DNA from: Syngnathus acus
Lineage: Eukaryota > Chordata > Actinopteri > Syngnathiformes > Syngnathidae
Assembly: GCF_901709675.1 (NCBI RefSeq)
Contig: NC_051094.1
Location: 14,766,501 to 14,830,500, forward strand
Length of the DNA stretch: 64,000 bases
Direction of reading: 5' to 3'
Shown here: positions 56,201 to 64,000 of the stretch, piece by piece
Layout of the letters: the number at the start of each line of letters is the position of its first letter
How positions within the stretch are numbered: the first letter of the stretch is position 1
Translations under genes and position numbers: made by a program
The notes under the pieces: model-generated
Database searches by the model: none
What the model was told of the DNA's origin: nothing
The model's input: only the letters and a program-made list of their open reading frames with translations

Positions 56201-59200
56201 ATTTATTTATTTTAGGTTGTCCTCGTTTTGTTGGAATTATTAATATTTATATATATACAATAGGTTGACGGTCTTGTCCTTGGAGATTTTTTTTTCTAAT
56301 AGCATATTGCTCGGTTAGTGACATTTTGAAGTATTTGTAATGTGTGAGATATCCATTACTCAATTTTCCATACGGCTTATTCTCATTGGAGTTGCAAGTC
56401 AGTTGAAGTATATCCCAGCTGACTTAAGGGTGAGAGGTGAGCAGTCAATCAGTTGGAATATGTAAACAAACTACCATTCACAGTCACGTTCACACCTACA
56501 GGCAATTTAGAGTCTTTAATTAACCTTAACGTGCTTGTTTTTCAAATGAGGGAGGAAGCGGGAGTAACCAGAGAAAATCAAAATAAACAATCAGAATAAA
56601 TGCTTTAGTAATGCTTTTGATGATTATGAATGAAGACATATAAACTGTGAAAATTGATGCCTCATTGTGGAGCTTCTTTTTTCATACTGTCAAGTTGAGT
56701 CCGATAATACTAGAGGGACATAAACTGCTTAGTTACGATAAACTGAAGATTTTACACCTCCTTAGCTCTGGAAAGTTCTTCACTCACTAGGCCGTTTCCT
56801 CCGAACTCAGCTGAGTATTTGAAAACTACATATATTTCACATTCACCGAGCGCCATGTTCAAAAGCCTTCTGTCAGCATCACCAGCTTGCCTTCTCTGTG
56901 TTTGCCGTCTCCTTTCAGATGGGTGAAGTTTGAGGAGAAAGTAGAAGAAGGAGGCGAGAGGTGGAGCAAACCGCACGTGTCCACGCTGTCCTTGCACAGT
57001 CTGTTTGAGCTCAGGACGTGTCTTCAGACAGGAACCATTCTTTTGGACCTGGATGGATATTCTTTGCCCCAAATAGTTGGTGAGCTTTTCATAATGGAAT
57101 TGTATATTAGTAATTTGTTTGGCATATGCAGTCATGGTTTACGCGCTTCACTTGTATGGTGTTTATTAACAAGACAAGGTGAGGACAAAGGCAGTCAAGT
57201 AAAGTGGTGCAGGCAATGCCATAAAGCTTTCTTGGGCTCGGGGGTGTTTATTTATTGTTTGTCCAACAACTCAGGTAAAGATGCTGCTGAGAACCAATTG
57301 ATTCTGCTCTGCTGCACCACACACTATCAAAGCAATGAAAGCATTTTATTAAGATATGACAATCCTGATTTAAAGTATGGTATGCTGACTAGCCCAATCC
57401 AACTCACACAAGCTCAAATAGAAGCTGCAGACAGTTGTATGTAGTCAGCAATATATTAATTAGCAGCTCAATATAACATGGGTCGGTATTTATAATTTCA
57501 GCTTCACAAACCACAATTTCCACATGAACCACTTACAAATGACTCTGAAGAAGAATTTGTATGCCAATAGCAATAACTCATTTGGGCTGGACTCAGGCCT
57601 ATTAATTCAATATAGTATGTCCTGGCTAGGTTATTAGAACAGAATTAGAAAAAATGTTGAATAAATTAATTCATGTCTTTCAGGCAAATGGAGCATTAAT
57701 CACGACATTTAATTTGTTTCTTTTCATTAAAATAACATGTATCATGTAACAATAGTTATGCTTACATATGAGAAATTATTTAATGATAACTACCTGATTT
57801 GTGTAATTAGTATATTAAATGTGTTTTCCTCAAGATCCCCTTTCCCCTCATTATAATATAATAGCATTGCGTAGCTACATGTTTAGTGGGAGTGATTATT
57901 TTCTTTGGTGACTGTTTTGTGTAAGACAAAAGGTTCCATGTCTCGTATTTTTCATAATCTTTCTACATACAGTGCTTGTGCAGAGTGGTCTGTCTTTTAA
58001 TGCATCCACTCTCCTCTTTAGAGCTGCCTCACACTGCACAATGTTAGTGATGGAATGAGACAGCCACCCAAACACACTTTGTCAGCGGAACTCATGTAAC
58101 CATTCCCACCATCGTTCATACACTACGTCTGACATCCCCAGTGATTTAAAAACGATAACAATGATGACATTTTAGATTTTCTGTCACCAAATTGTCAATG
58201 TCAAAGGACACAGGAGGGCTGTCACTAGTGAATATTTTATCATTATTTATATATTATATATTTAAAAAAAAAAAAAACTTTTTTCTCGATTACTGTTTAC
58301 TAAGCAATTATTTTTGTTTATTTGGTATCATATAGTGATTAAAAAACAACTATATCACACAAGGATCGAGGGTCATTGTTTTCCAAAGTAAAAGCAAATG
58401 TTTGCAAATGTCTTATTTTGATGAAACACAAAAGATAAATCAGTCTGATTTCATGAAGGACCAGAGAAATTAGATAATTATTACATTTGAGCGCCTGAAA
58501 TCAAAAGATTTGGACAATATCCAGTAAAAATTAAAAAAAAGTGGCTCTAAACGATCAGTCGATTATTGAAATACGAGGCGATTATATTGGTAATCACTTT
58601 ATTGTCAATTAATCAATTTATTTTCTCTGTACTACATAGACATCAATGGGGTATAGTCCGTGTTCATTCCATCAAGAAGAAGACATTGTGTTGGGTTCTG
58701 GACTTCTGGGTCGGAACTCAAAATTCAAAATGGTCTTTATTCAGTAGTGGTTTCTCAAGAGGACATTTGTTTTGCAATTTTGACCTTTATGACCTCTGAT
58801 CTCAGTAGACCAACATTTAATTCAGTTATTCATTAATCTATCCTGAAAAAGAATTTAATGCATATACAGGTTGGTTGCCAAGTTTTCTTTTTGGCTGTAT
58901 CGAGAAGGTCACCCCCCAGTTTATTGACCAGCCTCTAAGTCTAACTCTCTGACAATAACACAAGGCGCTACATCAACTAAGTTTAGATGAATTAAATTGA
59001 AGGGACCTTAAATGTGCTGTCACGGCTTCATTTCCACTCATATCAGATTGTTATCTGCTTGTTAGTAGATGAGCATCCCCAGTTTTCTGTGTGAGTAAAC
59101 AAAGTTGACACCTGTATTTGTATGAGCAAATCCTTTCGTAACCCTCAATGTTTGACTGTCTTTTTTTTTTTTACAGATGACATCATTGAAAGACAGATAG

Positions 59201-62200
59201 AAGAAGGCATGATCATGCCTGAGCTGCGAGAGAAGATCACGTTTGTTCTGCTGAGGAAACATCGACACCAGACCAAGAAGCCAATCCATCGCTCTCTAGC
59301 TGACATTGGGAAGTCTAGTTCCTCCACCTGTGAGTATTGCAGTTACAGCCCAAATGTTAGTGTCATTAAATGCAAGCTGTGGCATATTTTTCTCATTCCT
59401 CTGAGTGATTATGTGATTTGAATAATGTCACACCTGATTCTTATTCTAATACCTTTCAATTTGTGAATGAAGATGTTTCCATAATGAATCTATTCATATC
59501 TATTGATGTGTGATGACTTGGTAGTTATCAATTTTCCGCTTGGTATCCAGGGTGCAAGGTGTTGGACTTGCCATAGAGCATCAAATGTGACCTTTTCTTT
59601 CTGTCCGTGTCTCTTGCCTGTCAGCTCGCCCAGTGGGGCCGAGAGGAGCACCTGGCCCAGTGCCGGTGGCCAACTACAATCGATCCACAGAGGACCTCCA
59701 AATCAAGCAGCAGTCTAGCAACTATGGCCGCCTCCGTGAGTGTCTACTTGTTTCTCAATGATCTGTTACAGTTTTCAAAATATGACACCAAACTATTGTG
59801 CTTCATCTTTCGTATCCACATAATATCATAGACTTTTAGCGATCACTTATAAAATGTTTTTTGGGGATGGAGGTTACAGTGTAGAAGCACGACCAAATTT
59901 AATTCAATTTAATATTATAACGGGAGCTGGCATTTTACATAGCACACTGCCCACACTGGATTTACAGTCTAACTCTTTCAGTTTCATTTGCCATATTGTG
60001 CTGTAACATGCTGGGGAGCGTTGAACTTCGTGGGCGTAGATGCAGTGTAATTAACTAAGAGCAAGAAGAAAGGACAGAGAAGCACCCCTACTGAGCTGCT
60101 ATAAAAGTCAGACATCATGCAATAGAACATATGTCTGTGAGTATGTTGGAAGCTGTGTTTGTATAGTATGTGTTGCTATCCTGTGAGTCTTAATGTGGCT
60201 GTTGTTAGGTTTATCGATGCCTTCTTATGTGTTTCACGTTATGTGTTAGCATTAAGATAGCAGACTTTTGTAAGATGACATATGGCTTCTTTGGAACACT
60301 GGATGGATGGATGGATGGATGGATGGATGGATGGATGGATGGATGGATGGATGGATGGATGGATGGATGGATGGATGGATGGATGGATGGATGGATGGAT
60401 GGATGGACGGAATGATGGATACGTGCATGTTACAGTCTGTCGTTCACAACTTTTTGTTTAAAGTGATCCCCAAACAGGAGATGGTCCCCTCATCATTCTT
60501 TTATATTTAAAAGGGAATTTATTCCAAACATTTACAGCAGCTGATGATTAAGGTTTCATTGAAGTTGTTGTTGTCACCCAGCAGGTCACGCTCAGAGTCG
60601 GAGTATGAACGACATTGCAGATACTCCAAGCACAGACCAGGTAAGTCTTCAACACAGTTATGTGTCTAATCTAAAAACTCAGGTCACCGCAAATGGTTTA
60701 AGATGGAAACATTTGGAGGGGCACAGACAACCTGGTACACAAATTCCAACATTGAAAATGACAAAGCTCTTTACTTTAATGACTAATTAAAATTGAACAA
60801 CAATAAAACATGCAACCATAACTTTATTAACAAGTTTAAATGAACGTAGTTGAAATGTAACTTGTGGCTCAGTTTCTTGAGGTAACACGTGTGCACATGA
60901 CGAAATGGCCTTTGTTTTTGGTTGTTCTACTTTTTCTTCTAGTTTGGCTCCTCCCATCAGGTTGGGTCACCACATCAAATTATGCCTTTTGATCTTTCCT
61001 CTCAATTATCTGCACCTTTTTATTTCTCTCCTATCATCATACGATCTCTTATCACATTCGTAAATCTCACCTTTGGTCTTCTGCCTGGGGGTTCAATTTT
61101 AATGTTCTCTTCATCACACCTTAATCTGGCTTCTCAAATTTGGTCTCCAAAACCCCAGCCCTGTAATGTCCCTCTAATGTGTTTATTTTTAATCATGTCT
61201 TTCCATGAGCGAATGCCAGCATTTTCATCTCTTCCAGCCTTGTTCTTTCTCTAGTCGTTTTTTCAGAGCAAAACATCAGTGCTGATTCACAACACACTTC
61301 TGCACCTTTCCTGCTTTCGACTCCTTGTGAACTCCCCGTCCTTTTTGTTTTCCCCTGTGTGCTGCACTCTGTGTTGTGCTGATTATTATTCCTATTCTAT
61401 CCACATTCCTCTTTGCACTCAAAACAAATTGCAATGATTGTTTCTTAGTTTGGCTCCCACCACTCTTTTCCAAATATGATTTGTGTGACAGCCATCCCTC
61501 CGCAATTGTTCCAAGAATGCACATCATCCTTGCCCTTCAATATCAGTACCAATAGACATTTCCTCCACCCCTCCGAATGTTTTTATTTAAAAAAAACATC
61601 TAGTCAAGAGCATCACTGTCATCAGGACCAATTTTTTTCCAATCTTCATTCTTGGCAATGGCATCTTCATTTCCTCTTTAAATCTGTCTGCATTCTTGCT
61701 TAAGTTTGTACTTCTTTAACCCTTCTTTCTTTCTTGTATTGCTTATTGGGATTTAGGGCTGCCACAAATGATTATTTTGCTAGTCGGCTAATCACCAACA
61801 ATAGTTGTGATAATCGGATCATATTTCAATCCTAGCATATCGCACCAGCAAGTAGCTGCTCTTATATGACCGCCAGTTGCTTACAGTTTGGATTCTTTAT
61901 GGTATGTGTAAATTAATCATGAAGACAACTAACAGTACAAACGTGTATTAAACTCCCGAGCTTGTACCAATATTTCAGATAAATGGAGAAACTGATATTG
62001 AATTTCAACCGATATTGAACATTCACTGTGGCCTCAAACTATTTAGCTGTAAATGTTTACTGCATTTTTCATGGAACCAAAAACTATTCTCTATGCTGAG
62101 TTAATGCAAATACTGAAAACTCATATGAATAAAAAAGCCTTGTATTGGTTTCTTAACTTTTATTTAACCTTCATTCAAAACATTTTGTTTTGCTTTTCGA

Positions 62201-64000
62201 GTATGCATAATTTGTCTGCTTGTTCACTAATTTGTCTCATCTACTACTTCAATTCAGCGGCACATAAATAACTGCTTAAATAAACGACTCGTCAACTATT
62301 AAAATTAGATGTCTGTGCTTTTCATTGTTGACGTCATCATGATTCATCGACTCATCTTGGCAGCCCTACAAAACATTTGGAGCTTTTCATCAACCATAAT
62401 GAATGACTGATGGTAGCATTCATTTTCCTACAACTCCTTTACAATGCCGTAATATCTATTTTCTGCCTGGAAGCATATTGCCGTAGCATTCATTTTCCAC
62501 TTTGCCGCTTTGAATTATTGTTGAGATTACCATCTAATATCTCACGGATATGTTGAATTGATGCTTCATAGGGGTGTTGAGAGGCAGCTCTACATTTCAT
62601 TGCCATCAGTCATTGAAGGTGACAGCCAGTGAAAGAGGAAGTGTGCACACACATAACACACTCATTTCCACCCAATGTGCCTTAAACCCACTGACACGCG
62701 CTTGGACATAAATGCAAAGATGTGAAATGCATTAGGTTTAGAAGTGCCTTTCACATTGGTTGACTGACATGACAATACATACTATAAATGCATGTGTTTG
62801 GAATGATTGAATGTGTTAGGTGACGAATGAATGAATGAATGAATGAATGAATGAATGAATGATATAATTTGAACATGTGTGAAAAGAACGACAAAATTAA
62901 ACAATACAGTAATCCCTCGTTTATCGCGCATAATTGGTTCCAAAAACCACCCGCGATAAGTGAAATCCGCCAAGTACGGTCACCAACAAGAAGTATTGGG
63001 CAGGCTAACGAGTTAGCGGAAAGATGCTAATTCGCGATCGTGCTAACACGTGAAAACGGACTTCTAAAGGAATGTAAACGAACATTTGGAGCAATACTAA
63101 ATTGTCCTAAAGTTAGACACATGTTTCCTCAATTTCGAAGTTTTATTTTAACTTTTAAATGTTTTTTTAATTTGGAAAGAAAATCCGGCGAGTGAAGCCG
63201 CGATAAACGAAACGCGAAGTAGCGAGGGATCACTGTATATACACACACATCATTATTCCTCTCTACATCAATACTTGAGTATGATGATAAGTTGTTATTT
63301 CAAGTTGTCATTGTAAGTTGTCGCTAGTTGTAATCGTAACACATACAGAACGCCAACATAATCATACAAATGTGGGATGTGTGCTGCGATTGTATTTCCA
63401 GACCTATAATTGGTCACATGTGGCAGTGGACAAAGGACACTTTACTGTATTGTGTGTGTGTCTGTGTCAATATTGAGCTGGTAAAAAATGGATCATATTG
63501 TCCGCGTGCTTGGCTCTCACATGGCGCTACACATTCAGGCTGTGGGTTATTGGCAGTTCTCTGTGTTATTGTGCTGCCAAGCTTTTGCCATAGCATCCAA
63601 ATATATGAGGTCAATGTGCTTCCAAAATATACTGCAGATCCTGTGCAGAAACTTGCATTATTTAGCCACGACTTTGTACGCAGACACAATATGAAGAAGA
63701 AGGTTTGGCAAAATAAAAACAAAGCCTTGTAATAACCACCCATTTTGACAGCTACTTAAGGAGAATTGGATTTCAAAATAAAAATTTGGTGAGAGTAATT
63801 GGTGAATGAGGCTGATTGTATTTTTCTTGTGACTTATGAGACACTGTCTTACCTTATGACTTTGCCCTCTTTAGCTGAAAAACAAATTCATGAAGAAGAT
63901 CCCCAGAGATGCTGAGGCCTCCAACGTGCTGGTGGGAGAAGTGGATTTCCTCAACAAACCCTTTGTTGCCTTTGTTCGCTTGTCACAAGCTACAACACTT
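52457..64000 (+). CDS. slc4a5: Electrogenic sodium bicarbonate cotransporter NBCe2, N-terminal 336 aa (partial)
   Basis: Coding exons: 52457-52514, 52940-53152, 54254-54383, 56919-57079, 59177-59329, 59625-59735, 60585-60640 and 63875 to beyond the window. Phases join without a break. The product moves sodium with bicarbonate across the plasma membrane; the part here is the cytoplasmic N-terminal domain, before any membrane span. Seen: IYIGVPVP (24-31), a basic tract [11 protein letters not shown] (32-42), SPAAER (92-97), EWKESARW and [50 protein letters not shown] and [21 protein letters not shown]. Choice of slc4a5 over slc4a4 rests on [32 protein letters not shown] and [16 protein letters not shown], which fit NBCe2 as I recall it. 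The start ATG (GCAGGATGG) is the first in frame; upstream alternative first exons are possible. The C-terminal two thirds lie outside. Confidence 0.93.
52940..53152 (+). CDS. slc4a5: slc4a5 coding exon 2 (residues 20-90)
   Basis: Acceptor gtcagcag, donor gtaagt. Encodes the basic tract and a Ser/Asp/Arg-rich stretch to DINRT. A long TG-TA microsatellite begins a few bases after the donor. Confidence 0.9.
53164..53245. repeat. (TA)n microsatellite
   Basis: About 33 TA units after a short GT tract, beginning about 10 bases past the exon 2 donor of slc4a5. Confidence 0.95.
54254..54383 (+). CDS. slc4a5: slc4a5 coding exon 3 (residues 91-133)
   Basis: Acceptor ccattaag, donor gtggat. [16 protein letters not shown] to EWKESA; the splice codon restores Arg. 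Confidence 0.9.
54476..56170 (+). pseudogene. LINE 5' UTR and endonuclease, frame-broken
   Basis: A conserved 5' UTR ('ccttatcgtggtgga', 'gtctggggcttcatgcccct') is followed by [40 protein letters not shown] (near 55270), [11 protein letters not shown] and LSTDHHLVV, an apurinic-type endonuclease with its GDFNA and DHH blocks. Frameshifts separate the parts. A linker region with [18 protein letters not shown] follows, and the reverse transcriptase is absent. Lies in slc4a5 intron 3. Clade not assigned. Confidence 0.8.
56345..56580 (+). repeat. Dispersed teleost repeat, diverged copy
   Basis: Retains 'cggcttattctca', 'tatcccagctgacttaaggg', 'cattcacagtcacgttcacacc' and 'gggaggaagcgggagtaacc', in the order of the 48700 copy. 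Confidence 0.55.
56919..57079 (+). CDS. slc4a5: slc4a5 coding exon 4 (residues 134-187)
   Basis: Acceptor cctttcag, donor gtgagc. [20 protein letters not shown] and the [10 protein letters not shown] block, the most conserved part of the domain. Confidence 0.95.
58285..58625. repeat. Possible decayed DNA-transposon repeat
   Basis: TTGATTAATCGATT-like runs at both ends ('tctcgattactg', 'ggcgattatattggtaatca') suggest an old fish repeat; no clean ends. Confidence 0.3.
59177..59329 (+). CDS. slc4a5: slc4a5 coding exon 5 (residues 188-238)
   Basis: Acceptor ttttacag after a T-run, donor gtgagt. [35 protein letters not shown]. Confidence 0.95.
59625..59735 (+). CDS. slc4a5: slc4a5 coding exon 6 (residues 239-275)
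   Basis: Acceptor ctgtcag, donor gtgagt. Pro/Gly-rich linker, then [19 protein letters not shown]. Confidence 0.9.
60301..60416. repeat. (GGAT)n microsatellite
   Basis: About 28 GGAT units in slc4a5 intron 6; MDGW-repeat open frames across it are artefacts. Confidence 0.97.
60585..60640 (+). CDS. slc4a5: slc4a5 coding exon 7 (residues 276-294)
   Basis: [18 protein letters not shown]. The acceptor is cagcag, so a one-codon-longer exon starting at 60582 is possible. Donor gtaagt. Confidence 0.88.
61754..62368. mobile_element. Non-autonomous DNA transposon, TAGGGCTGCCA ends
   Basis: Left TAGGGCTGCCACAAATGATTA, right CATCTTGGCAGCCCTA, inverted. No coding inside; target duplication not clear. 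Confidence 0.65.
62825..62862. repeat. (GAAT)n microsatellite
   Basis: Nine to ten GAAT units. Confidence 0.93.
62907..63235. mobile_element. Tc1/mariner-superfamily MITE, CAGTAATCCCTCG ends
   Basis: Ends CAGTAATCCCTCGTTTATCG and CGAGGGATCACTG, with TA on each side (62905-62906, 63236-63237). 329 bp, no coding; slc4a5 intron 7. Confidence 0.8.
63875..64000 (+). CDS. slc4a5: slc4a5 coding exon 8 (residues 295-336), cut by the window end
   Basis: Acceptor ctctttag. [36 protein letters not shown]; still open at the last base. Confidence 0.95.
   Translation, partial: MKNKFMKKIPRDAEASNVLVGEVDFLNKPFVAFVRLSQATTL

Noticed and set aside
57080-57444. Continuation of slc4a5 exon 4 as a longer open frame
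   Set aside because: A good GT donor at 57080 joins in phase to the conserved DDIIERQ exon; the extension has no family match.
60227-60510. MDGW-repeat protein
   Set aside because: Translation of a GGAT microsatellite.

Overview
The window looks like teleost nuclear DNA. It has vertebrate split genes with GT-AG introns, a typical fish load of Tc1, Tigger, hAT, LINE and Penelope-type repeats, and long microsatellites. No bacterial operons, ribosome binding sites or CRISPR arrays are present. The species cannot be fixed from the sequence; a percomorph fish is plausible.

Layout: 1-11.0 kb holds no gene I can support, only repeat remnants. 11.1-23.6 kb carries a complete eight-exon tetraspanin gene on the + strand. 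It is a TspanC8-type protein closest to TSPAN15 and has an unusual C-terminal extension. 23.72-37.48 kb is the outstanding feature: a tandem array of about 86 lysine tRNA units, all on the - strand, mostly 155-157 bp apart. By hand count 52 read anticodon CTT, 32 read TTT, one reads TTA and one is a stub. Two units are split by retroelement insertions, one of them a Penelope-like fold-back carrying hammerhead-like motifs. 37.5-52.4 kb is repeat-rich intergenic DNA with three copies of one hAT MITE, a nested hAT, decayed Tc1 elements and a LINE tail. 52.457 kb to the window end carries the first eight coding exons (336 residues) of slc4a5, an electrogenic sodium bicarbonate cotransporter (NBCe2), + strand, cut off by the window edge.

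The two protein genes need not work together: one is a membrane partner of the ADAM10 sheddase class, the other an ion transporter. The tRNA array is transcribed toward the tetraspanin 3' end. Its units share an AT-rich upstream block, internal A and B boxes and usually a T-run about 20 nt downstream, so many look transcribable. Internal duplications with exactly constant offsets show that the array grows by copying multi-unit blocks, as a satellite does. All protein and family assignments rest on motif reading and recall; no database search was run.
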